Assembly (NCBI GenBank): GCA_963850095.1
Contig: CAWKJX010000011.1
Coordinates: 1 to 64,000 of the forward strand
Source: Bog-473 sp963850095
GTDB lineage: Bacteria; Actinomycetota; Acidimicrobiia; Acidimicrobiales; RAAP-2
Length of the DNA stretch: 64,000 nt
Direction of reading: 5' to 3'
The notes under the pieces are model-generated. The model saw nothing but the letters and a program-made list of their open reading frames with translations. It did no database searches and had not been told where the DNA came from. Position 1 is the first letter of the stretch. Every line of letters begins with the position of its first letter. Shown here in pieces: positions 48,811-56,832 of the stretch. The position numbers and the translations under genes were made by a program.

Positions 48811-49157
48811 GGCTGAAGGGTCAACCCGGGCGGTAGACGACCTGTGCAAGGAGTCAACAAGGACGAGCCAGTGCCGGTCGACGAGCGCCCGGGCATCATC
48901 CACAGGGATTCCTCATCCCAGCCCGACCAGACCATCGGGTGGCCTCGTTGCTGCACGTGAGACATCTGTGCAGCCTCGTGACTCGTGTCAGTTTCGGTTG
49001 CGGTGACAACCGAAGGATGTGCGACGAGGTGCTGGGTTCAGTTTCCAGGCGCCCGTTGGCGTCGCTCGCACTTAGTACGACGTGTTCGGGCGGATACAGG
49101 AACGTTCACCGACGATCGTTTCCGTGAACACGCGAACAAATCTGAGCGTCGTAGGTC
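48811..49157. other. intergenic stretch, no gene seen
   Basis: About 350 bases with no supported ORF; slightly lower GC. The promoter for the following lipoprotein gene should lie here, but I see no clear -10/-35. Confidence 0.45.
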
Positions 49158-49877
49158 GTGGTGAGATCGAATCGAGTCATTGTGGCGGTGGCTGCGATAA
49201 GTGTCGCCGGACTCGTTGCCATGGGATGCGCCAATGGAAGACCAACACCTGTGGCGAGCCCGACTACGACGACCCTCGCACCAGCTACCGCTGTCTCCAC
49301 GACCACCGTTCCAGTGACAGCAATGACGGCGTTAGTTACGACGACGACGACACCACCGGCTGGCACGGCACTCCCACCATGTCATAACGGCCAGATTTCG
49401 GTCTCCGGTGCTGGCGGCGGTGCCGGTCTCGGACACCAGGACCAGGTGATCTTGTTCATCAACCAAAGTTCGTCAACGTGTGCCCTGTCGGGCTATCCGG
49501 GGGTGGCCGGCCTCGATGCCCAGGGAGATCAAGCCGTCCAGGCCCAACGAACCCTTGGGGGCTACATGGGCGGTTTGCCGCCCGGCGCCATCACTCCTCC
49601 GAATGTTTCGTTGGCGCCGGGGCAGACAGCGTCAGCGAAGGTCGAAGGAACCGACAATCCGGTTGGATCCGCCACATCCTGCCCCTACTACCCCGCCCTC
49701 CTCGTCACACCACCCAATCTCACAGAATCGGTACGAATCACCGTTTCGGAATTGGGAGCCAATGGACTCCCCGGTGCAGCCCGATCGAGGTCCATCCGGT
49801 CGTACCAGGATCCGGCGGCGATGCGGACTGAACCGATCGTCGGGCAGACGGCCGCCGCAACGCTGCGGTTGGTGTGA
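49158..49877 (+). CDS. DUF4232-like lipoprotein
   Basis: A 239-residue lipoprotein. The N-terminus has a lipobox: VIVAVAAISVAGLVAMGCANG, with Cys near residue 24 as the lipidated residue. A Thr/Pro-rich spacer (about 30-75) follows, then a DUF4232 domain: LPPCHNGQISVSGAGGGAG, QVILFINQSSSTCALSGYPGVAGLD, and the LAPGQTASAKVEG strand. DUF4232 proteins are actinobacterial envelope proteins of unknown role. GTG start at 49158. Confidence 0.87.
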   Translation: MVRSNRVIVAVAAISVAGLVAMGCANGRPTPVASPTTTTLAPATAVSTTTVPVTAMTALVTTTTTPPAGTALPPCHNGQISVSGAGGGAGLGHQDQVILFINQSSSTCALSGYPGVAGLDAQGDQAVQAQRTLGGYMGGLPPGAITPPNVSLAPGQTASAKVEGTDNPVGSATSCPYYPALLVTPPNLTESVRITVSELGANGLPGAARSRSIRSYQDPAAMRTEPIVGQTAAATLRLV

Positions 49878-49903
49878 GGTGCCCCGTGCGCCGGGTCCGT
49901 GCG

Positions 49904-50395
49904 TTAGGCCGTCACGAAGCTCCATGGCACGTCGTATCTCTCACACCAACGTCGTAGTCCAAGGCTCTTAAGTTCCGCCCGGACCAGCGCCGTCTGAGAT
50001 ATCGCCTCCTTCTTTGTCTGGAATTCCAGGAGTTGCCGTTGCTGACCGAACCGGTTGATGGCAATCACAGCTGGCCAGCGAGAACCTTCAACCCAGGAAT
50101 CGTCTGTTTCGTTCAGGAAGGCGACAATGGCCCTGGTCCAGGCGATTTTCGGTAGTGCCACTCGAACCTCGATCGGAGATACGGGTTCTTCGTTGCGTGG
50201 CGGGCCGAAGCCGGAGTCATTGGGCACTAGGCAATTATTGCGTGTCCGAGTTGCCTCGTGTGTGGTCGTCGTGTCTTGGGTCAATTCGAATCTCGTGGTT
50301 CTTTGGCGTTTCAACCGCGCCGACTCGCTCGGCGTCACTTCCTTGACAACGACCTGCACTTCGCTGTTGGTGAGTATCGAGGCAGAACCGCCCAC
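49904..50395 (-). CDS. hypothetical protein
   Basis: A 163-residue frame from GTG at 50395. I do not recognise it. The C-terminal half is protein-like: EEPVSPIEVRVALPKIAWTRAI, DSWVEGSRWPAVIAINRFGQQRQLLEFQTKKEA, and LRRWCERYDVPWSFV. The N-terminal 60 residues are Thr/Arg-rich and less convincing, so the true start may be downstream. It has no signal peptide or helix of membrane type. Confidence 0.5.
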   Translation of the reverse strand: MGGSASILTNSEVQVVVKEVTPSESARLKRQRTTRFELTQDTTTTHEATRTRNNCLVPNDSGFGPPRNEEPVSPIEVRVALPKIAWTRAIVAFLNETDDSWVEGSRWPAVIAINRFGQQRQLLEFQTKKEAISQTALVRAELKSLGLRRWCERYDVPWSFVTA

Positions 50396-50569
50396 TTGGA
50401 TATGACGACGTCAAAGTGGCACTTGAACTCTCCGTGGCGCTCCGACGACCTCAGTGTCGAACAGCTCGCCGACGGAGGCGGTGCTTCAGCGCCCTTAATG
50501 AGTGGGTGACTCCGCGTCCTGCTCACCTTGCTGGGGCGAGAGCGACTCGTCTTGGGGCCTCTCCCGGCG

Positions 50570-50619
50570 TTGACATTGCGCAGCCAACCTCTATATGATT
50601 GTCCTATGGTCATAGGACA
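50570..50619 (+). promoter_or_regulatory. promoter and palindromic operator of the GntR-ABC operon
   Basis: TTGACA (50570-50575) and TATGAT (50594-50599) are separated by 18 bases, close to the consensus vegetative promoter. Immediately after, at the expected start of transcription, lies a perfect palindrome: TGTCCTATG, GT, CATAGGACA (50600-50619). YtrA-type regulators usually repress their own operon from such a site. The ATG inside the palindrome is therefore unlikely to be the protein start. Confidence 0.85.
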
Positions 50620-50635
50620 GAGGGACAGCGACCGG

Positions 50636-51095
50636 GTGGGCGCTCAGATCTCACCGATCGAGTTCCGGCTCGACCCCGCTTCAGGAGTGCCGACCTATCT
50701 CCAGCTCGTCCATCAGGTCGAACACGCGCTGCGACTCGGCTACCTCAAACCGGGCGATCAGCTGCCCAAGGTCAGGGATGTGGTCGCCACGCTGGCCATC
50801 AACCCGAACACGGTGTCCAAGGCGTACCGCGAACTGGAGACCAAGGGCCTGCATCGTGGGGCGCCCAGGCCAGGGCACATTCATCTTGGCCACCCTCAGC
50901 CAGGTCGCGCTCCCCGAGCTGACCGGGCTTCGGCGTTCCCTGCGGGGCTGGCTGGCCAAGGCCGACACGGCCGGGCTCGACGAGAGCGGAATTGCGGCAC
51001 TCGTTACCAGTGAGCTGCGGGATTTCTATGAGCGCCGCGGAGGTTCGAACACGCGCGGTGGCGCGGTCGACGGCGAGACGGAGGGGGTTGCATGA
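50636..51095 (+). CDS. GntR-family regulator, YtrA subgroup (one frameshift)
   Basis: About 150 residues from GTG at 50636, chosen because it lies after the operator and begins IEFRLDPASGVPTYLQLVHQ. The winged-helix domain has LGYLKPGDQLPKVRDVVATL and NPNTVSKAYRELETKG, typical of GntR. After a frame change near 50860 it continues VGRPGQGTFILATLS and a short helical C-terminal region (LRRSLRGWLAKADTAGLDES), as in the YtrA subgroup, which lacks a large ligand domain. Its stop overlaps the ATPase start by 4 bases. It probably represses this ABC operon. Confidence 0.88.
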
Positions 51096-52006
51096 ACATC
51101 GTCGAGGCGCGCAGCCTGGGTAAGCGCTACGGCAGCACGCAGGCGCTACGCGATTGCACGCTCACCATCCCCGCCGGTCACGTGTCGGCATTGGTCGGTC
51201 CGAACGGCGCCGGCAAGAGCACGTTTTTGAACCTGGCAGTCGGCCTTTCGGCGCCATCGGAGGGTGGCCTCACCGTTCTCGGCGGTCGCGTGCCTGGTTC
51301 GCTCGCCGCCCTGGACGGCATCGCCTTCGTCGCCCAGGACACGCCGCTCTACAAGAACGTGTCAGCGGGCGACATGCTGCACCTGACCCGCAACCTGAAC
51401 CGACACTTCGACTGGGCCTACGCACGAGACCCGGCTCGGCGAAATGGGGATCCCACTCAAACGCAAGGCCGGCAAGTTGTCGGGTGGCCAGCAGGCGCAG
51501 CTCGCGTTGACCTTGGCCCTGGCGCGACATCCGCGGCTGCTCGTACTCGATGAGCCCGTGGCAATGCTCGACCCAATTGCAAGGCACGACTTCATGGCCA
51601 CCGTGCTGACAGCGGCGGCCGACGACGGCGTATCGGTGCTGCTGTCTTCGCACGTGCTCGCCGAGCTCGAACGGGTAGCCGACTACCTCATCGTGCTGTC
51701 GCATGGCCGGGTGCAGATGGCCGGCGAGGTCGATGACCTGCTTGCTAGCCACCGCATCCTCACCGGCCCAGCCGCCGAGACCGCGAGCGTACACCGATCG
51801 ATCGGTGGTCCACGTCCGCCGAGGCGGGGCCCAGGCGCATCTGCTGGTCCGGACCACCGCCGACGATCCCGTCCCGCCGGGATGGGAGTCGCATCCGGTC
51901 GGTCTCGAAGAACTCGCGCTTGCCTACTTGCGCGAGCCCGAGACCGCTGCTCAGCCCGGTCCGATTCGCGGTCTGGGCGTCGAGAGCTCGGAGGTCGACG
52001 AGATGA
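51092..52006 (+). CDS. ABC transporter ATP-binding protein (two frameshifts)
   Basis: About 300 residues after bridging frame changes near 51437 and 51785. Walker A is VGPNGAGKSTFLNLAVG, the Q-loop AFVAQDTPLY, signature KLSGGQQAQLALTLALA, Walker B LLVLDEPVAMLDP, and the H-loop LLSSHVLAELERV. A C-terminal regulatory segment (LVRTTADDPVPPGWESHP, EELALAYLREPE) follows. The end is unclear: in the last frame it reads straight into the permease ATG at 52003, so a coupled ATGA overlap (stop 52004-52006) is inferred. It powers the permease that follows. Confidence 0.88.
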
Positions 52007-53071
52007 CCGCAATAACGACGCTCACCGTGCCTCTCCACAACCAAGAAGAAGACGCAAGCCTGCGGCCGGTGCCATGGCGGCGAATGGTCTGGGTCACCTG
52101 GCGCCAGCACCGTGTCGCACTGATCGGCATGGTTGCGGCATTGGTCGCGATCGGGGCTTACACGTTGATGGTCGGCGTGCAGCTTCACCACGCCTACGCG
52201 GCGGAACTCGCCTGCCGCGCCCGCGGGCTCAGATGCTTGCCTCCAGCTGACGAGTGGCTTCAATAGCCCAGGCGGCCTTTTGACGAATGGCTGGATACTG
52301 CAGTTGGTGCCCGCACTGATCGGTGCGTTCGTCGGTGCGCCGGTGTTGGCCCGTGAGATGGAGACCGGTACCTACCGCTACGCCTGGACACAGGGCTTCG
52401 GGCGGTGGCGTTGGGCGCTGGCCAAGTTGGTTGGGCTCGCGGTCGCGGTGACCGCTGCGGCCGGCGCCATCAGCGTCCTGTTCTCCTGGTACTACCAGCC
52501 GTACTTCGGCGCCGACAACCAGGCCAGGAACCTCTCCGAGATGTCTTCGCTTGCCCCCAGTCTGTTCGACCTGCGCGGGGTCGCGTTCGGCGCATGGACG
52601 CTGGCTGCCTTCGCGATCGGCGTCCTGGCCGGCATCCTGATCCGCAAGGTCGTCCCCGCCATTGTCGCCGCGCTGGTCGCGTACGCCGCACTCGCCATAG
52701 CGACCGGGGCTTGGCTGCGAGCGCACTATCTCGCGCCGATCGTGACAAGGTCACTGAACGTACCCAGCTCAGTGTGGGTGGTGAGCCAGGACTGGACAAC
52801 CAAGGGCGGACGGGTCGCCAGCCAGTCGGCGCTCTATCAGGTCCTCCAGGGCGCACCAACGCAGGTCGCCGGGAAAGAAGGTGGGGGGCCGAACCTGCAC
52901 GCCCTCGCCGCGTGGCAGTACCTCGTCCAACACGGCTACACAGAGGTGACGAGCTATCAGCCCGCTACCCGATTCTGGGCGTTCCAGTGGATGGAGGCGG
53001 GCTGGCTGCTTGGGTTGTCGGTACTGCTCATGGCCATCACCCTCTGGCTGGTCCGTCGGCGGGCAACGTGA
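52003..53071 (+). CDS. ABC transporter permease (one frameshift)
   Basis: About 355 residues. The N-terminal frame has PWRRMVWVTWRQHRVALIGM followed by the first helix (VAALVAIGAYTLMVGVQL). After a frame change near 52260 the rest contains five helices: LQLVPALIGAFVGAPVLA, LAKLVGLAVAVTAAAGAISV, WTLAAFAIGVLAGILI, VVPAIVAALVAYAALAIA, and GWLLGLSVLLMAITLWLVRR. The sequence REMETGTYRYAWTQGFGRWRW is the cytoplasmic coupling part. It matches the permease class that accompanies YtrA-type regulators in actinobacteria. Substrate unknown; lantibiotic or envelope-stress export is possible for the class. Confidence 0.87.
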
Positions 53072-53199
53072 AGACTGGTCAGTCGGCAAACGTCACCTTT
53101 GTGCGCGCCCTTCACGGCGTCCAAGGGTCGCGCCGTTCGCTGGATTGGCGCCACCCCTGCGAATCCTCTCTGAGACATCAAGACCCCAATTTCGAGCAA

Positions 53200-53429
53200 C
53201 TCCGGGCGCGACGAATCAAGCCGTCATAAAGAGGCGCGACGGCGTAGAGGTTCTTGGGTTCGGGAGTGACTTCACCGAAGAGCCGGCCGTTCAGAGTGAT
53301 AGCGAGCTGGTCACCCAGATCCGCACTCCCGGGACCGTGGGACGCATCTACTTCGAGCGCAAGGGCGCCGAGGGCAAGAGCAGCCCAGTTGAGGGCTTGG
53401 GGGCTAAACCACTCGGGCTCTTCACTTGA
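53200..53429 (+). CDS. possible short coding fragment
   Basis: The plus frame reads NQAVIKRRDGVEVLGFGSDF and TRTPG-type strands such as ELVTQIRTPGTVGRIYFERK with high third-position GC, ending at TGA 53427-53429. No good start or ribosome site is visible upstream. A minus frame over the same bases also looks partly protein-like. I cannot decide; it may be a decayed gene. Confidence 0.25.
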
Positions 53430-53522
53430 CACGTACTTTTGCAAGCACCTGGCGCACGAGGATAGCTTGTGAATGCACGCACAAGCGGGCGACATGGAAC
53501 CCCTGGAAAGGAAGACGGAACA

Positions 53523-53615
53523 ATGGTGACGCTAGGCAACAAGGGCTGGATGCTGGTGTGGGCTGGAGTCTCCGTCTTGGCTGTCCTCTGCGTCTACGCG
53601 GCCGTGTGGAACTGA
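53523..53615 (+). CDS. 30-residue membrane peptide
   Basis: Short ORF with a purine-rich AAGGAAG site 9 bases before ATG. It encodes MVTLGNKGWMLVWAGVSVLA and continues VLCVYAAVWN, a single hydrophobic helix with three Trp. It is 450 bases downstream of the permease gene on the same strand. Small single-helix proteins sometimes modulate transporters, but no link is shown. Too short for homology; support is the ribosome site and the hydrophobic pattern. Confidence 0.5.
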   Translation: MVTLGNKGWMLVWAGVSVLAVLCVYAAVWN

Positions 53616-53685
53616 GACTTACTGCCTCGGTGCGAGCCGTGCCGAATCTGCCAAAGCGCTGAGCCGAGAGGTCTGGGTCAATGGG

Positions 53686-54045
53686 TCACTGGAGCCAGTG
53701 CACCCAGTCGTTTTCGGTTTCAGGAGGTGACTCCAACAACCGACTCAGCGACACGATTAAGTTTTCAGGGTAGGCAGCGCCACCACGGTGGAATCGCCTG
53801 GTCGATGTCAGAATCACTCCGGCGTGGTGTTCGCCCTTGGCCGCCCACTTTCGGACAATGCGATCGAGGTCTTTAGCGTCTTCACTGACGAGTGCTCGAT
53901 CTTCCGCTGCGGCGTGTCGGAGAAGCTCTTCGTCGGCCAACTCCGCCAAGCGTGGGTCTTCGGCCGCCGCTACGACGTCGTGTCCGTTCTGGCGAAGCCG
54001 TGCAGCCGCGATACGGGAATGGTGCACATCGAGGATGAGCTTCAC
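53686..54045 (-). CDS. DUF5615-like PIN-type toxin
   Basis: About 119 residues from GTG at 54045, which overlaps the upstream stop by 4 bases. Acidic residues of a PIN-like RNase are visible: LILDVHHS at the N-terminus (first Asp), GHDVVAAAEDPRL, and ALVSEDAKDLDRIVRKW (Asp pair). Family DUF5615 proteins have a PIN-like nuclease fold and are predicted toxins. The usual LLDENLS-type motif is replaced by LDVHHS, which may affect the metal site. The overlapping upstream gene should neutralise it. Confidence 0.8.
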   Translation of the reverse strand: MKLILDVHHSRIAAARLRQNGHDVVAAAEDPRLAELADEELLRHAAAEDRALVSEDAKDLDRIVRKWAAKGEHHAGVILTSTRRFHRGGAAYPENLIVSLSRLLESPPETENDWVHWLQ

Positions 54046-54467
54046 CCCGCCAGAAGGCCCTGGCGCCGCCGCCACGCCGCCTCGAGCTCGTCGGCTGCGG
54101 CGACGTTCTCGGCGATCTCTGCGTCGATCTCGATGGTGAAGTCGGCGTAGTAGTTCAACACGGCGTCGATCTGTTGGTAGGACAGGCCCAGGTGCTCGGC
54201 CGCACGGCTTATGCGGTCCTCGGCGGGGACGTCCCCGCTGACGAGCCCGCCGACGACCTCCCAGACGTCTGGACCGCCGATGAGCCCAGCGCGACGACCA
54301 GACGCACCGTCACGGAAGACGATCATCGGGTGCCGCCGCGTGCGCAGGCCCTCCTCGATGAGCTCTTCGGCGAGGGCCGAGGTCGAGACGTTGCGAGCTC
54401 CGGCCTCAGCCTTCAGCCGTTCGAGGACCTGGGGTCTGCGGAAACGGATGGATACTGGAGTCACCAT
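54042..54467 (-). CDS. antitoxin, RHH-like N-terminus with DUF433-like C-terminus
   Basis: A 141-residue protein. The N-terminal MVTPVSIRFRRPQVLERLKA and ARNVSTSALAEELIEEGLR have the strand-helix-helix pattern of ribbon-helix-helix DNA-binding domains. The C-terminal half (DVWEVVGGLVSGDVPAEDR, AEHLGLSYQQIDAVLNYYAD, IDAEIAENV) resembles DUF433, the usual partner of DUF5615 toxins. The ATG lies inside a 39-bp perfect palindrome that is the likely autoregulatory site. Its stop overlaps the toxin start (GTGA). Confidence 0.85.
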   Translation of the reverse strand: MVTPVSIRFRRPQVLERLKAEAGARNVSTSALAEELIEEGLRTRRHPMIVFRDGASGRRAGLIGGPDVWEVVGGLVSGDVPAEDRISRAAEHLGLSYQQIDAVLNYYADFTIEIDAEIAENVAAADELEAAWRRRQGLLAG

Positions 54468-54494
54468 GACTACAGTGTAGTCATGGTGACTCCA
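54456..54494. promoter_or_regulatory. 39-bp perfect palindrome over the antitoxin start
   Basis: Arms TGGAGTCACCATGACTACA and its exact complement, with a single G between. It contains the antitoxin ATG (54467, minus strand) and a mirrored ATG at 54483 on the plus strand, so both strands read MVTP from here. The inner TGACTACA/TGTAGTCA is a good size for binding of an RHH antitoxin dimer pair. Confidence 0.9.
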
Positions 54495-54617
54495 TCATTG
54501 ACGGTGGCGAGCCTGCTCCGGGCTCTCACGGCACCGACTGGGTGGGACTGCTCTGGGGGGAGCGGCACACTCCAGGGGCACAGAGGGTCGAGCGCGGCAG
54601 AAATCTTGATGCCCTGA
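54483..54617 (+). CDS. short divergent ORF, truncated at the island edge
   Basis: The plus-strand ATG in the palindrome opens 44 codons: MVTPSLTVASLLRALTAPTG and more, then low-quality sequence, ending in the tRNA-Pro-like repeat at 54611. The first 23 residues could be a real N-terminus. Either the palindrome arose by inverted duplication of the antitoxin start, or a divergent gene was cut when the downstream island inserted. Confidence 0.3.
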   Translation: MVTPSLTVASLLRALTAPTGWDCSGGSGTLQGHRGSSAAEILMP

Positions 54618-54675
54618 CCAGGAATTATTGGTGGGCGTGGCCGGATTTGAACGGGGCTCTCTGCGTCCCGAACGG
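54611..54675 (-). repeat. degenerate tRNA-Pro 3'-half copy (att-like)
   Basis: About 65 bases similar to 58932-58995: GCCCTGACCAGG beyond the tRNA 3' end, then the T-arm CCGGATTTGAAC and the anticodon stem-loop TCTGCGTCCCGAACG of tRNA-Pro, with substitutions and small gaps. Same orientation as the intact tRNA. An inverted repeat TCGGACAG/CTGTCCGA follows at 54729-54752. It marks the left edge of a 4.3-kb island ending at tRNA-Pro. Confidence 0.72.
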
Positions 54676-55033
54676 AGCTCTCGAGATGGCTATCGGGACA
54701 CGGAAGATTTCACCGGCTTGGAAGGAAATCGGACAGCAGACCTTCTGTCCGAGGGGATCACAGGCCATGGAGGCCTTTCGTCGTTTCCGAGACGTCATCG
54801 CCGCTGGCCTGAGGATCGCGAGCGCTTCCTCTGTTTCAGCGAAGAGCGTCAGCGTGGGCGAGCGCGCTCTTGGCTGATCTCAGCCGGCATTGCCGCAGTT
54901 CCGGCAAAGGGTCAGAGCCGGTCGGACTAACGCTCCCCGGGTCCGGGCGGAGGAGGGCCCGCAGTTTGAGCCAAATCACCTCCGCATAAGCGGCGAAATG
55001 GGGCATCTATTCGTATTCGCTGACGCCGACCAA
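54676..55033. other. island edge, no gene seen
   Basis: About 360 bases after the tRNA-Pro-like repeat. It contains GGGAC at 54695 and the 8-bp inverted repeat TCGGACAG/CTGTCCGA (54729-54752). No supported ORF. The layout recalls the array region after the tRNA-Ile remnants but without 10-bp phasing. Confidence 0.4.
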
Positions 55034-55627
55034 CTAACGAGGTGATGGTGGACCTTGCGGATAGATGGTCTCGCCTCGGGCCAGCATCTCCACGAACTGC
55101 TCGATCCGCCTAGCTCGTGTCTCCAGCTTCTTTGCGCTTCCGATCCGATAGAGGATCGAATACCGATTCGCACTGGTGAGCGTCTGAAACCTTGCCTGAG
55201 CACGAGGATTGGCAATCAGGGCGTCTAACAAATCCTCTGGAACCTCCACGGTCGCTTGCCCGGCGTAGGCAGTACTCCATCGACCATCCGCTTTGGCCAG
55301 CCGAACCTCGTCTTCCCCTGACCGATGCATTCGGCCAGAGGCGCTCAACCTCTCGGCGATAGCGACGTTCCTCTGAGACCAAGGGCTCCGAGCGTTTCGA
55401 GGTGTGAATCGTCGCCGGAACGTTGCGTTGTCACGACGCCCGAGCTGCCCATCGATCCAACCAAAGCAGATCGCCTCGTCGAGTGCCTCGTCGTAGGAGA
55501 GCGTTGTCGGATGCGTCGTGCCCTTCTTGGCTAGGACGAGCCACACGCCGTGTGACTTGGAGTGGTTGCCCCTCAACCAGGTCCGCCATTCGGCAGGATC
55601 AGCAACCAGAAGCTCTGGAAGATCCAC
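55034..55627 (-). CDS. YdeI/OmpD-associated family protein
   Basis: A 197-residue protein from GTG at 55627. Motifs: WRTWLRGNHSKSHGVWLVLAKKG, LSYDEALDEAICFGWIDGQ, RFTPRNARSPWSQRNVAIAERL, VPEDLLDALIANPRAQARFQTLT and a C-terminal RRIEQFVEMLARGE. This is the complete YdeI-like pattern (DUF1801/OmdA group), often annotated as bacteriocin-protection proteins. Role in this organism unknown. It lies inside the tRNA-Pro island. Confidence 0.92.
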   Translation of the reverse strand: MDLPELLVADPAEWRTWLRGNHSKSHGVWLVLAKKGTTHPTTLSYDEALDEAICFGWIDGQLGRRDNATFRRRFTPRNARSPWSQRNVAIAERLSASGRMHRSGEDEVRLAKADGRWSTAYAGQATVEVPEDLLDALIANPRAQARFQTLTSANRYSILYRIGSAKKLETRARRIEQFVEMLARGETIYPQGPPSPR

Positions 55628-55639
55628 AGTTCACGGTAT

Positions 55640-55808
55640 CCCGTTGTGCCTGCTGACTGACCCACCGCGCGTTATGGATGGAATGCACCGAGTGGTCCGA
55701 GCCCTCTTAGAGGGGCGCCCCACGGTCAAGGCCGTGCAGTTCGAGGTTGACCCCGAGCCGGACTATCGCAACTGCCAGCCAAAAGACCTCCCGCACCCGA
55801 TCAGCTGA
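55640..55808 (+). pseudogene. 3' fragment of a ParB-like/nuclease-like protein
   Basis: The frame RVMDGMHRVVRALLEGRPTV and VQFEVDPEPDYRNCQPKDLP is the C-terminal end of a widespread actinobacterial protein of about 130 residues, in which DGxHRxxKALLxG binds like a ParB N-domain. The first 80 or so residues are absent, and nothing upstream matches, so it is a truncated remnant next to the YdeI gene. Confidence 0.6.
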
Positions 55809-56125
55809 ACTGACCTGCCGCCGTCGTTTGGGCTACCTCGAGAGGCAACTCATGCTGTAGACGGATCACCGCGCAGAAGGTGGCCGGCGGCCCATTCGAT
55901 CGACTGAACACCCCACGGACTGTTCGCGGGATATGGGAACTTCTGGGACCATCGGCGACCGTTCCGGCCGGTCAGAAAACGATGAGGCAGCCAACGCTCT
56001 CGGCCAGCCAGGGGCGCCCGAAACCGGCGAGAGGGCAGAGATCCGCGCTGAAAGGCATTTGCGAGGGCAGAATCGCGCGATGCGAGTTCGCCGCGTTTCT
56101 CTCGGGGAGCGGAATCGGAGGGAAC

Positions 56126-56653
56126 TTGGCTGACACAACCGATGCCCCGCGAATCGAGCCCTCTACCCTCCCCACGCAGAGCGGCGGTGGGGTAACCACC
56201 GATGGCACCGCCGCCGCACCGGCAACACAAACGTTTCCCCCGGACAGCACGGGAAACAAGGTCGTCTGGCTGATGGGCCTGATCATCGCGATCTTGGCTC
56301 TAGCGCTCTTAATCGGATTCATCGGCACCTTACGGCACTGGTTCGCGTTGCACACCGGGACCCTCCACGGCGGACCAGATGTCTATTACAACTTCTGGTC
56401 CGGTTTCGGCTCTGACCTTGGTGAGGCGACCCTGATCAGTGCCGTAGGCGTGGGCGTATATACCGGCGTGCGCAAGGTGAACTGCCACACAAAAGGCTGC
56501 TGGAGGATTGGCCACCATGCACTCGAGGGGACGCCCTACATCCTGTGTAGGCATCACCACCCAGAGGTGCCGAACCACGGCGCTTCGCACGAGCACATCC
56601 TGGCCCAGCACCAGAAATTCAAGCTGAACAAGGAAGCCACCTCCCCTCAATAG
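56126..56653 (+). CDS. membrane protein with Cys/His C-terminal motif
   Basis: About 175 residues from TTG 56126, which has GGAGGG just upstream; a longer frame from 55880 is open but its first 80 residues do not look coding. After a disordered Pro/Thr start come one or two helices (VVWLMGLIIAILALALLIGF), a loop with a WFALHTGTLHGGPDVYYNFW segment, another short helix, and a C-terminal zinc-like motif NCHTKGCWRIGHHALEG with ILCRHHHPEV. I recall similar CxxxxCWRxG..H..C..HHP tails on small actinobacterial membrane proteins, often in islands. Function unknown. Confidence 0.65.
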   Translation: MADTTDAPRIEPSTLPTQSGGGVTTDGTAAAPATQTFPPDSTGNKVVWLMGLIIAILALALLIGFIGTLRHWFALHTGTLHGGPDVYYNFWSGFGSDLGEATLISAVGVGVYTGVRKVNCHTKGCWRIGHHALEGTPYILCRHHHPEVPNHGASHEHILAQHQKFKLNKEATSPQ

Positions 56654-56832
56654 AGTCAACACACGTCCGTTGCTGGGTGGCCCGAAGTGCCCCAGGGTGC
56701 CTCACTACGCCGGACGGACTTTCGAGGCCGGAGGAGTTCGACCCCTCTGATACCCGATGACTTTGCTTACCGGGAAACGTCAAATTGGAAGACCCGGCCC
56801 TGAGCAACTTCGCCGGACTACCGAAGGGAGAC

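Noticed and set aside
50606..50636. ATG at 50606 as the GntR start
   Set aside because: It lies inside the palindromic operator at the expected transcription start, and the family begins at the later GTG.
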